Assembly: GCA_029210585.1 (NCBI GenBank)
Contig: JARGFP010000016.1
Location: 38,398-102,397 of the forward strand
Direction: 5' to 3'
Origin: Bacteroidales bacterium
GTDB lineage: Bacteria; Bacteroidota; Bacteroidia; Bacteroidales; GCA-2748055
Length of the DNA stretch: 64,000 nt
Position 1 is the stretch's first letter, and each line of letters opens with the position of its first letter. Position numbers and translations under genes: made by a program. The notes beneath the pieces are model-generated. The model was given only the letters and a program-made list of their open reading frames with translations, was not told the DNA's origin and made no database searches. Of this stretch, positions 28,201-36,435 are shown piece after piece.

Positions 28201-29350
28201 TCGCTTTTGCAACAAAAAGTCCACCTCCAATAGAGTCCGCTGTATTGTATGCGAAAAGACATCCAACTGCATCTGCAGGTGCTTTTTTACCTGCAATATA
28301 AGCGCCGCCTCCATTTTTCCCAGCACTATTGTTTATCATAATACTGTTTCTCATCGCACCACCGTCATCAATATACACAGCGCCGCCAAGATTTAGCGCA
28401 CTGTTTCCGGTGAACACACAATTATCAATACTCCAGTTATTATTATTGGTTGATATAGCGCCACCATTAGCTCCAGATGTATTGTTGGTAAATTCGCAAT
28501 TACTATAATACCCGTAAGCGGCAAAAACAGCTCCACCTCCCTGGTCTCCGCAGCTATTGGAGTCAAATATACAACCTGTTACAGGAGCTGCGCGCTGAAT
28601 TCTTACTGCACCTCCTGCCCCTCCGGCTATATTGCCTGTAAAGGTTGAATTTATAATCTCTGTTCCAGAATTAACGTACAGAGCCCCACCATCATCATTG
28701 GCCTCATTATTCGTGAAAGCACATCCGGAAACGATGGTATTTGATCCGAAGAAACCTCCGCCATCACCCTCTCCTGCTCCATCATGAACTATGTTGTTGG
28801 TAAAAACACAATTGGTAACTTCTGAAGGAGTATCGGTTAACCCATTTACTACAGCGCCACCGCCATACCGAAGTGATTTATTATTACTAAAAGTAACACC
28901 TTCCAGAAGGGTTTTTCCTCCGGCACCGTGATCGGCATAAAGTCCACCACCGTTTCCGTCTTTTGCAATTCCATTCTGGAGGGTGATATCCGTGATGGTC
29001 ACCAGCTTGTCCGGTGCGCCTGTAATTGTGACCAGCCGGAAGCTGTCGACATCAACCCGATCACGGTTGAGTACCACATCACCACCGCCATCAATAGTAA
29101 GTGTTTTGTCACCAAGCTCCAGCGATGATTCAAGTGTGATCATTGTGACCGCACCGTCAAATGCAATGACATCTCCATCGACTGCATCGGCGATGGCCTG
29201 TCTGAGGGAACCGGCACCAGCATCGGTATTGGTGGTTACCGTTATGGTTCCCTGGGAAAAAGCTGCGCCCTGTCCAATGAAGATCATCATTGCAAGCAAC
29301 AGCAGTCTCCCGTAATTCATTGCGAGAAATTCCTGTAATTGTTTTTTCAT
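25298..29350 (-). CDS. giant secreted beta-helix protein with Big_2 domains and T9SS sorting domain
   Basis: The 1350-residue protein has an N-terminal signal region (hydrophobic core about residues 15-32, cleavage after FSQ). Two homologous right-handed beta-helix halves of roughly 480 residues follow, each opening with GSLRQ-x-IADAVDG and LELGDKTL-x-IDGGGDVVL and closing with FVGGTGADSL and a D-x-GPY/GVYE segment. Three bacterial Ig-like (Big_2) domains follow at about 1020-1265 (VTGVTLD ... EVSETVTLVATVAPA). The end GFRLYPNPVTSGKLFIEV ... SGIYFVRM is a T9SS sorting domain. It is probably a surface adhesin or a polysaccharide-binding or depolymerising protein. It is transcribed alone from site B and ends at the hairpin 25246-25272. 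Confidence 0.9.
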   Translation of the reverse strand: MKKQLQEFLAMNYGRLLLLAMMIFIGQGAAFSQGTITVTTNTDAGAGSLRQAIADAVDGDVIAFDGAVTMITLESSLELGDKTLTIDGGGDVVLNRDRVDVDSFRLVTITGAPDKLVTITDITLQNGIAKDGNGGGLYADHGAGGKTLLEGVTFSNNKSLRYGGGAVVNGLTDTPSEVTNCVFTNNIVHDGAGEGDGGGFFGSNTIVSGCAFTNNEANDDGGALYVNSGTEIINSTFTGNIAGGAGGAVRIQRAAPVTGCIFDSNSCGDQGGGAVFAAYGYYSNCEFTNNTSGANGGAISTNNNNWSIDNCVFTGNSALNLGGAVYIDDGGAMRNSIMINNSAGKNGGGAYIAGKKAPADAVGCLFAYNTADSIGGGLFVAKANVINSTITKNYAAENGGALSGDGAWLLANSIVYDNDAAGTAKNIQVVSNTAATAATNCAIDATAYDAAGWAASNITTLTESPFVGGTGADSLMLPYSSPLIDAGSTDTVITDLLPATALNGVNRIINSVVDLGPYERLQSFVVTTDADDGAGSLRQIIADAVDGESIITFADGISTILVDTTLELGDKTLIIDGGGDVVLDGAFNADPLLDTLGVISITGVADKIVTIQNLTIKNGFAEDSDGGGLYADHSAGGKTILENVVFDNNTGLSLGGGLYLKGLSVNPSEVINCTFTGNYVNNGSGEGDGGGMWGQSTNVSGCTFTDNEAMDDGGAMYAKSEVVISSSTFTGNVAGDAAGGIRTGNATIIISNCSFDSNTATAGAGGGVFLARGTVLNSEFINNTAGGTGGAISANNNECIIDNSMFMANAANIGGAVYFDDGGMFSNCIVKNNTAVADGGGLYLMGIKSAPNVVGCVIANNTATAKGGGVYAVSGNVINSIVTANTAGTNGGAMTGETGPWFIANSIVWDNDATGADKNIEVVSNSATNHAANCAIDATAYNASWTAVNTTILNASPFVGGTGADSLYTLTSAGLIDAGTLEYGIAALLPEFDLDGNDRIQGNVDLGVYETEVISVLGVTLDLASLDLAVGETGTLVATIDPAEAGNKAVTWSSSDEGVATVADGVVTGVAAGSATITVTTVDGGFTATCAVNVSNAVTGVTLDQTAVTLEVSETVTLVATVAPADATNKTVGWVSGNEAVATVNNSGLVTAIAPGTATISVITMDGSFMATCQVTVTDPTVAVTGVSLDQSTLALEPAGTATLVATVAPAEATDKSVTWSTSDAAVATVADGVVTAVADGTCTITVTTTDGGFTATCDVTVETVGIEDHATGFRLYPNPVTSGKLFIEVSDPGIKAFEIYNVLGVVIHQEKVSIQKSYELDTPAMMKSGIYFVRMIKDQTISVQQFIVE

Positions 29351-29453
29351 AATAAATAGTTTATTTGGTTAATAATGAAATGCATCATAGTATGAAAGCA
29401 AAATCCATGTTATGATTAAAATCGTAATGTTCCAGATAGTAAAAGAACAAGGT

Positions 29454-29520
29454 TAAAAGTAGGAGAATACCGTCTGGGTGCATTTTGATTCTTTCCCAAG
29501 ATGTTTTGAATCTGTGTCAT
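29454..29520 (-). promoter_or_regulatory. shared operator-promoter, site B (beta-helix giant)
   Basis: Half-sites TTTTGATTCTTTCCCAA (29483-29499) and TTTTGAATCTGTGTCAT (29504-29520) are separated by GATG. Exactly 21 bases beyond the proximal half-site, the minus strand has TACTTTTA (29461-29454) as -7 box. The start codon at 29350 is about 100 bases downstream. A terminator for the preceding gene lies immediately upstream (29590-29623), so this is an independent unit. Confidence 0.8.
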
Positions 29521-29589
29521 AATGATTGAAAATGCCCCTGGCTGTTTTCTCTGGTGTATGATAATATAACCGGTAATTGATAGTTGAAA

Positions 29590-29623
29590 GGGAAGCTGTT
29601 GCATAGATATTTAACAGCTTCCC
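29590..29623 (-). terminator. terminator after the LTD giant gene
   Basis: GGGAAGCTGTT (29590-29600) and AACAGCTTCCC (29613-29623) make a perfect 11-bp stem with a 12-base loop, 19 bases after the stop at 29642. TTT follows the stem on the minus strand and TTTTT on the plus strand. Confidence 0.85.
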
Positions 29624-29641
29624 TTTTTATCACTGTGAATT

Positions 29642-32600
29642 TTATCTTTTCACTGCCTTGAATTGTCCGATCACCCGGTTTTCATCACTGATGGTGATCA
29701 GGAACAATCCTTCCGGAACATTATCGAGCCTGATCGTTTCATGATCAGTATGTGATTCAACTTCGCTCATCAGTTTCCCCTGCATACTGTAAACCCTGAT
29801 CACGTTCCCCGGATGCAGCCCCCTGATATTCAGCTGGCCGTCCGTCGGGTTCGGATACATATCAAGCTTTCTCAACTCCGGCAAATTGGTTGAGGTACCA
29901 CCGAGCACAACCTGGTACCAGGTTACAAGTACCCCGTCGCCTGAAATCACTTTTACATAGTCTCCCTCCGCCAGGGTTCCGGATGTTTTCACATTACCAT
30001 CGGCATCCATGATCATCGCGGTCGCGCCTGAGGCAGGAATGATCCGTTGCATAAATTCTCCAACGGTGGTCGCGATTGTAACAGGATTTTCAGCCGTTCC
30101 TGAAATGGTATAATTTACCTGGTCCACAACATATACGTCAGAGACCACAAATGCCAGGTAGGTTAATGATTCCGATCCCGGTATCAGCAAGGAGATGTAG
30201 TAAATGTTTGTCACTTCCCCATTCGCGGAGGTAACAACCACTTTGTCATCCGCCTTGATCTCTCCTGTGGTTCTTTCAAATCCCATCTTATCAATGAGCT
30301 TCAGTGTAGCTCCGTAAGCCGGAATAATGTTGTTCAGGAATTCGTCAAACGCCACTCCCAGAGGAACATATTCAATCAGGTTGGTACCCTGTGTCACCAG
30401 GTATACATCTGAAAGAATAAATGCATCACTTTCTGAAGTATTCGGGATGAGATCATATACGATACGTGTCCTTGCATCTTCAGCTACAACATCAATGGAT
30501 ATTTCCGTACTGACGGTTGTTGAAACGTATACCGTATCATAGTTGAGCTTTTTAAGCGGTACGTAATCGCCCTTGCTGTTGATCAGCATAGCCGTTGCAC
30601 CTGACGGTACATTGAGGTTGTCCATGATTGTCTTGAGCGACGTTCCATAATCGAAACCGCTGATCGTGGCCTCGCCCACTATCTCCTGGTCAGCATCGGG
30701 TGAAACAGTAACATCTACGGTCCACCTGCTGGAGGTCAGTACTGCATTTGAGCTTAACCCTTCATCCGTAACATCCAGCCTGTACCAGGTCGTATTGGAG
30801 CTGTCTGCCGACAATACCACCATCACATCATCCATCGTAAGCACTGCGTTTACGTCTGACAAGGTATCCGTTCCGGAAGTAAACGTCAGCGTCTGATCTT
30901 CATCTTCCTTATAAATCCCTGTCAGGAATTCAGCGATCGTTATACCGGTAGTGAGTCCACTGATCTGCTGTCCTTCTCCATACCCCGGGCTCACCTGGTA
31001 GATCATTGAGTTAACTGTAGACCGGTACTGGGTAATGGGTTCCATGTAATGGGTTCCTACCCCTCCCAGGGCAACCTGTACCTGGTTGGGTACGCCGGCA
31101 TAATCAACAGAAGGTTTGATCCTGATCCATTCACATGCCTCGTCATCAAACGGGGCCAAAGCACCGCCAGGTACAGGATTTCCTTTATGGATATGCGGCT
31201 TGCGCTTATACAGGTCCTGCGCTTCATTGTCTCCCAGCACATAACTACCAACGATCCAGGAGAAATCAGGACCAGCCATTCCCCACATATCGATGATCTC
31301 AAAATCATTAGGATCATCTACATGTTTGGTTCCATTTTTTACAGAATCATTCAATATTTTGAACATGAACATGGAATTTTCGCGGTTCCCGTTGGGTGGC
31401 ATGGGAACTCCGCCACTACTTGCATTAGATGTATTCTCATTCCATGGATTCGGATGTCCTATATCTATTGCATTCTTGAAATTCAAGTTGTAGGGCGGAA
31501 AATATCCGTTATTCTGATCAATCCTGGAGGCAAGTGCCATTACAAAGCATTTTCCTGGCTGAAGTATCGGGTTCACATTCACATCAGGGATAAGTATCTC
31601 AGGCGTGATCTCCCAGGTGAGGGAATCCACATATTTTAATCCCGGGACATAGACCGTATACCTGCGGAGCCATTCCGGCGTGGTCGTAATTGCGTCATAG
31701 CCATTCGCCGTCTTCTTATCCATTCCAAAAGCGTAATTCCTCAGATCCACCGGTAGTGTACCCGGATTATACACCTCGAGATAGCAGTTCCTGGTATAGG
31801 CATTCACCCACTCAGAATAGAACGGATCTGCATAGAAAGGTTCAACATTGTCTGGATGTTTTTCTTTGATAAATTCAATCCTGTAGATAAGTGTTGTTGT
31901 GTCATCCTCTGCGGTTACCTCAAAGATCACTGTACGGTCCTCCTGGCTCCCGGTAACCGATCTTGCCCTGGTTGTTTTTACTTTTGCATTATAATCCTGT
32001 GTTATAGGAACAAGTGCAGGGATCCCATCCACATCAAACGGAACCTCCAACTTATAGTTCCTGGTGCCAGGTGAGAATGCAGGAATTGTGTCCCCTTTCC
32101 ATCCCAGGACATTCCTGTACTGATCGGGAATATCAGGCCATGTAATGGCAGAAAGGTTGGCATTACCATTAGGAAGATAAGTTTGAACCTGTATGAAGTA
32201 TTCCTTCACCTTTCCGCTTTGCGAAGTTACCCTGAGAATATCCCCGTTCCTCAGATCAGCACGTTCGTTACCATCACTCCACACAATTTCCCACGACGCA
32301 TTCGCAGGTTTTTCAAGGTATTTATACAGCGTATCCACCCTAATGTCAAATTCAAGACCAAAACCCTGTCCGGTAATGGTATCGGTCCCCGATACATGCC
32401 TGGTAACGCGGGGCCAGTCAAGGATCCCGTTTTGGGTCCTGGGAGTCATCAAACTCCCTGAACTTTGGTGGTCAATCGGAACAACGATGTTGTCATCTGC
32501 AGTAGGTGCACTGACAACTATATCAAATGTATCCGCTGTCAATTGGTTCCCCACAACATAAACCGCCAGTTTGTCACCGGTACGGGCAGAACGGTAAAGA

Positions 32601-33631
32601 GAATCTTCCTGCACACCACTTAAAATATAATTCCATGCGACACCCGGCTTCTTTTCCATATTGCGCATGATGTCATCAAGCCGGCGTACTCCCCAGGGTA
32701 CGGTAATCTCGCTGTTGGGAAAATCCACGCTCATCCCACTCAAGGTAGGTACCAGTGTGTTTTCATCCAGCACATAGTTACCATGATTTCCAATGGTCCA
32801 CCAGAGATCACGCCAGTGGTCATACCCTGAAGGCATTTGAATGGGTATCCAGTCAGACTCCTCCAGGTTGATCCCAACAGAATTCGCAAAATCGATGTTC
32901 CCGTTCTTGATGGTATTTTTCCTGACAAGCACCGAAGTTCCCATGGCGTTGTAAACACCTGCAACGTCGTATACTTTACCTGTTGTGTTTCTGCCACCTT
33001 CAGCATCAAAAAATCCACCTACCTGGTCTATGACAGCTGAATCTGTAGATGAATAGTGATGTTCCAGGAAGTAGGTACCCCCTGCCACAGCAGAATAAAG
33101 GTTATTGTATTCTCCCCGTTTCACGGTCTGCTCGTGGTCATCATACGGATTGCTGATGCTGTCTTCCGGGTAGGTGATGCCCCCAATAGGTTCTGCCCTG
33201 TGGATCAGCTTATCGGCCACGATGTACCATTCAGGGTTTTTAGGCCTCTCATTACCTCCCAGTCTGCCCTCGTGCTCTTTATAGAATTCCGGTCCGAAGT
33301 CGTAAGCAGTTGTAAGTACCCATGACTGTCCCGGCATCAGTATTTCTGCGGGCAGGAATAAATATGCCGGACGTTCAGGCATCCACCACGGATCGTTACA
33401 CAGGTCGAGTATACCGGCAGTCCATGACAAAGCGGACAGTTTGCCAATTTTGAACTTGTTCATAAATATTGGCTTTGTGCCAACATTGGTCAGTTCCAGG
33501 TATGCCCAGTCATCGTCGATCAACCTGGCTTCTGAAATAATCAGTGTACTGTCCACTGCGGCAGGATAATCACACTGCGCGCTCAACAACCTCGAGGCAA
33601 AAATCAGAAAAAGTAAAAATTTAAATCTCAT
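29642..33631 (-). CDS. giant secreted protein with lamin-tail-like domains, tandem modules and T9SS sorting domain
   Basis: The 1329-residue protein has a signal peptide (MRFKFLLFLIFASRLLSAQ). A lamin-tail-domain-like region (LIISEARLIDDDWAYLELTNVGTKPI, about 28-140) comes first, and a second such region is at about 610-730 (CYLEVYNPGTLPVDLRNYAFGM). Several cadherin/Ig-like segments lie between. Near residues 880-1250 are about four tandem modules with the recurring pattern DVYVV ... EFL-x-x-IIPA-x-GAT-x-x-x-xD-x-x-G ... V-x-x-x-x-G-x-V. The C-terminal YPNPTDGQLNIRG ... VPEGLFLITI is a T9SS sorting domain. No catalytic motif was recognised. Its own promoter (site C) places it in the regulon with the SusCD operon and the beta-helix giant. 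Confidence 0.87.
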   Translation of the reverse strand: MRFKFLLFLIFASRLLSAQCDYPAAVDSTLIISEARLIDDDWAYLELTNVGTKPIFMNKFKIGKLSALSWTAGILDLCNDPWWMPERPAYLFLPAEILMPGQSWVLTTAYDFGPEFYKEHEGRLGGNERPKNPEWYIVADKLIHRAEPIGGITYPEDSISNPYDDHEQTVKRGEYNNLYSAVAGGTYFLEHHYSSTDSAVIDQVGGFFDAEGGRNTTGKVYDVAGVYNAMGTSVLVRKNTIKNGNIDFANSVGINLEESDWIPIQMPSGYDHWRDLWWTIGNHGNYVLDENTLVPTLSGMSVDFPNSEITVPWGVRRLDDIMRNMEKKPGVAWNYILSGVQEDSLYRSARTGDKLAVYVVGNQLTADTFDIVVSAPTADDNIVVPIDHQSSGSLMTPRTQNGILDWPRVTRHVSGTDTITGQGFGLEFDIRVDTLYKYLEKPANASWEIVWSDGNERADLRNGDILRVTSQSGKVKEYFIQVQTYLPNGNANLSAITWPDIPDQYRNVLGWKGDTIPAFSPGTRNYKLEVPFDVDGIPALVPITQDYNAKVKTTRARSVTGSQEDRTVIFEVTAEDDTTTLIYRIEFIKEKHPDNVEPFYADPFYSEWVNAYTRNCYLEVYNPGTLPVDLRNYAFGMDKKTANGYDAITTTPEWLRRYTVYVPGLKYVDSLTWEITPEILIPDVNVNPILQPGKCFVMALASRIDQNNGYFPPYNLNFKNAIDIGHPNPWNENTSNASSGGVPMPPNGNRENSMFMFKILNDSVKNGTKHVDDPNDFEIIDMWGMAGPDFSWIVGSYVLGDNEAQDLYKRKPHIHKGNPVPGGALAPFDDEACEWIRIKPSVDYAGVPNQVQVALGGVGTHYMEPITQYRSTVNSMIYQVSPGYGEGQQISGLTTGITIAEFLTGIYKEDEDQTLTFTSGTDTLSDVNAVLTMDDVMVVLSADSSNTTWYRLDVTDEGLSSNAVLTSSRWTVDVTVSPDADQEIVGEATISGFDYGTSLKTIMDNLNVPSGATAMLINSKGDYVPLKKLNYDTVYVSTTVSTEISIDVVAEDARTRIVYDLIPNTSESDAFILSDVYLVTQGTNLIEYVPLGVAFDEFLNNIIPAYGATLKLIDKMGFERTTGEIKADDKVVVTSANGEVTNIYYISLLIPGSESLTYLAFVVSDVYVVDQVNYTISGTAENPVTIATTVGEFMQRIIPASGATAMIMDADGNVKTSGTLAEGDYVKVISGDGVLVTWYQVVLGGTSTNLPELRKLDMYPNPTDGQLNIRGLHPGNVIRVYSMQGKLMSEVESHTDHETIRLDNVPEGLFLITISDENRVIGQFKAVKR

Positions 33632-33769
33632 CGCTCTTCAGTTTTAGTTAGTAATAACCTTTTATTATTTCCAATGAATATTTATGATGATCTCCCTTTT
33701 TTCGCACATCAATGCAGATCATTAATTTTGTATGTCTTTTAACTCAAATCCAAAAAATACAAGTATGGC

Positions 33770-33836
33770 TAAAATTACATGAATTTGCTTCCGGCAGATT
33801 TTGATCCTTTCCCAAGTTGTTTTGAATCTGTACCAA
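33770..33836 (-). promoter_or_regulatory. shared operator-promoter, site C (LTD giant)
   Basis: Half-sites TTTTGATCCTTTCCCAA (33799-33815) and TTTTGAATCTGTACCAA (33820-33836) are the closest pair to each other of the four copies, which shows the direct-repeat nature clearly. The -7 box TAATTTTA (33777-33770, minus) is exactly 21 bases away. The start codon at 33631 is about 140 bases downstream. Confidence 0.8.
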
Positions 33837-33929
33837 ATAATGTTAAAACCTTCATACAGGCTTTATACGTATCGATTATATATCTTTCATTCTGAATGGC
33901 TTTACTCCGGAACATGATTTGTGGGCCCA

Positions 33930-36341
33930 TTACATTGTAACAATATATTCACCCGATTTGCGGGTATCAAATTCGATGAGGCTGCTACCTTTCCTCACAT
34001 ACGGAATGGTAGTTCCCTCCCTGTCTTTTATTTGAATACCAGCACTTTGGTACACTTTCAATGTGCAGGTACCGCCACTTTTTGAGACAATGTTCAGGAA
34101 TGAAATTTTTTCCTTTTCCCAGCGCAATGAAATTTCAAAATTGCCCCTGGCCACCAATCCTTCAAAGGAACCTGTCTCCCATGCCTTAGGTAGCGAAGGA
34201 AGCAGCTCAATAAAACCTTCATGGCTCTGCACCAGCATTTCGGCGACACCCGCCATGGTTCCAAGGTTGCCGTCGATCTGGAAGGGAGGGTGGACCGTCC
34301 AGAGGTTTGGCAAGACCCGCTCCTGTAAAAACAGCGAATAGACTTCACGTGCTTTTTCTGCCTCCTTTGTCCTGGCGCGCACATTCATCCGGTGTGCCAT
34401 GGCCCAGCCGGTGCTCACATTCCCCCGGTAATCGAGTGTTTTGCTCACTGCTTCCACCCAGTAAGGATGATTCGAATTAATCAGGGTGCCGGGATAGACA
34501 GGACATAAGTGGGAAATATGGCGATGATGCGGGTCCCCTATCTCACCATATTCATTCTCTTCCCGGTACTCCTTGATCTGTCCGGAAGCACCGATTTGTA
34601 TCGGATCAAGTCTGTGGACCTGGTCCCTTACAACCTCCAACAAGGAATCTTCCGCACCGAGTACTTCAGCTGCTTTCAGAACATCATTGTGGTTCTCCCA
34701 GACAAAGCCCTGGTCGAATGTTGTGCCAATGGTCCTGTAATGGGGACCTTTATATTCCCCATTTTCGTCAATAACTCTTATTTCCGGTGATGCAGACGGA
34801 TCTACAAGCAGTAATCCGTTCTCAGCAGGCTTCAGTGTTTTTGACAGAAATTTACTTGCGCCCAATAAAGCGGGGTACCCCGTTTCGCGAAGAAAAGCAG
34901 TATCCCTTGTAAAGTCATAGTACTCCCAGAACAGTTTGCTTGTAAAGCCGGCTGTACCGGGACCGGAATGCGACGGGGCACCCCCGATGACGTAAGCTGT
35001 CGCTCCTGAACCAATGGCCCATCCGTTGTCTCCTTCATCATCCAACGCTTCCGGATGATGTTCCCTGATATATGCAGTAGCGGATTCCCGCGTTTTCGGC
35101 AGGTAGGCATTGTAATATTCAATGTAAGGAAGAAAGGTCTCCGGCATGTTGGTGCTGAATGCGCCCCAGTAATTCATCTGCACATTGATATTATGCCAGA
35201 ATCCTCCTGTCCAGGGGGTCACCAGGTACTGACTCCACACACCCTGTAATCCGCAGGGAAGTGTACCCTGCCTGGAACTTGAAATCAGCAGGTACCTGCC
35301 ATAGTGGAACAACAGTTCCTCCAGGTAAACATCTGTGGGGTCCTGACGATAATTTTCAACCAATGCCCTGGTTGGAAGGTCAGGAACTGTTGAACATAAT
35401 TCCAGTTTCACCCGTGAAAAAATCTGCTGATAGTCCTGCAAATGGGTAGCTTTCAAAGTTTCAAAACCCAGGTCCGCTGCCTGCTGAATGGTTCTGGAAA
35501 CTTTATCGTGCGGAAATACGCTGGCATCCAGCTTGAGGCTGTTTTCCTCTTGCAGGAACACTTCTTCGCTGAGTTCATAATTGGTCCCGGCTGCAATGAT
35601 CAGCACAACCGAGTTGGCTTCCTCCACCCTTATTTCAGCACCATTTTCATTTGCCGCAAAGATTTTTCCCCCTTCGGGAATGACATTGACCTGTCCCTCA
35701 TAATTGTTAGTGAAATGCTGGATACTTCCCGATAACGTAAGCAGGTCCCTTTCGGCGTTAATAGTTCCAAACCGCGTATTGATCTCGTTGATTCCCCGCT
35801 TGTATGGAATTTCAGCCCGAAGGGTAAAGGATATTTTCTTTTTTTTGTCTGCAGAAAGCCTGATGGCGATCACGTTCGCTGGATAATTTGCCAGGTACTC
35901 ACGCGAATAATGTACACCTTCATGTTCATAATCCACATACAGGATCGCTTCATTCAGGTTCAATGACCGTTTGTAACGGGTTGGGTTGTAATGATCGAAC
36001 TCCAGGTAGATTTCACAGAAACTGGTAAGTCCCCCCTTCCCGTACAATCCTTCATTCGCAAGGGTTTTTTCGGTGATCTGTATACGTTCCACATCCGTTC
36101 TCCCAAAGATATTGGCCCCCATGTAGCCATTGCCAATGGGATAGGAATGGGCCTCCCAGTCTGGATCTGCAGGATAACCCTTGGACTGTACAGTAAAATC
36201 ATTCCCACGGTTGGGAGCAGTCCGGTCATCCCAGATTTCATACATCCGGTTTACAGTGTTGTGTTGTGAAAATGCACCAAGACCAATAGATAGTAAAACC
36301 AGGAGAATTGTGGTCCTTCCAAAGAATCTATATCCTTTCAT
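33930..36341 (-). CDS. GH95 family alpha-L-fucosidase (or alpha-L-galactosidase)
   Basis: From the ATG at 36341 the 803-residue protein has a signal peptide (MKGYRFFGRTTILLVLLSIGLGAFSQ). The in-frame ATG at 36554 lies inside the upstream SusD gene. The GH95 N-terminal beta domain is seen in IGNGYMGANIFGRTDVERIQITE. The (alpha/alpha)6 barrel has GLQGVWSQ and WHNINVQMNYW, where N384 and N386 match the catalytic Asn pair known from the Bifidobacterium enzyme. FQIDGNLG with D690 matches its conserved Asp. GH95 enzymes invert alpha-1,2-L-fucosides; some act on L-galactose. It is the last gene of the SusCD/FAS1 operon, so it should trim fucosylated glycan in the periplasm or at the surface. Confidence 0.92.
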   Translation of the reverse strand: MKGYRFFGRTTILLVLLSIGLGAFSQHNTVNRMYEIWDDRTAPNRGNDFTVQSKGYPADPDWEAHSYPIGNGYMGANIFGRTDVERIQITEKTLANEGLYGKGGLTSFCEIYLEFDHYNPTRYKRSLNLNEAILYVDYEHEGVHYSREYLANYPANVIAIRLSADKKKKISFTLRAEIPYKRGINEINTRFGTINAERDLLTLSGSIQHFTNNYEGQVNVIPEGGKIFAANENGAEIRVEEANSVVLIIAAGTNYELSEEVFLQEENSLKLDASVFPHDKVSRTIQQAADLGFETLKATHLQDYQQIFSRVKLELCSTVPDLPTRALVENYRQDPTDVYLEELLFHYGRYLLISSSRQGTLPCGLQGVWSQYLVTPWTGGFWHNINVQMNYWGAFSTNMPETFLPYIEYYNAYLPKTRESATAYIREHHPEALDDEGDNGWAIGSGATAYVIGGAPSHSGPGTAGFTSKLFWEYYDFTRDTAFLRETGYPALLGASKFLSKTLKPAENGLLLVDPSASPEIRVIDENGEYKGPHYRTIGTTFDQGFVWENHNDVLKAAEVLGAEDSLLEVVRDQVHRLDPIQIGASGQIKEYREENEYGEIGDPHHRHISHLCPVYPGTLINSNHPYWVEAVSKTLDYRGNVSTGWAMAHRMNVRARTKEAEKAREVYSLFLQERVLPNLWTVHPPFQIDGNLGTMAGVAEMLVQSHEGFIELLPSLPKAWETGSFEGLVARGNFEISLRWEKEKISFLNIVSKSGGTCTLKVYQSAGIQIKDREGTTIPYVRKGSSLIEFDTRKSGEYIVTM

Positions 36342-36435
36342 TTGTCTGTTGGTTTGAATTCGCTGAGATGAAATACTGGCTGGATTCCCAAATCGTCTCA
36401 GTGTGGTATGGGTGAGGTGCTCCGCTAATATACAC

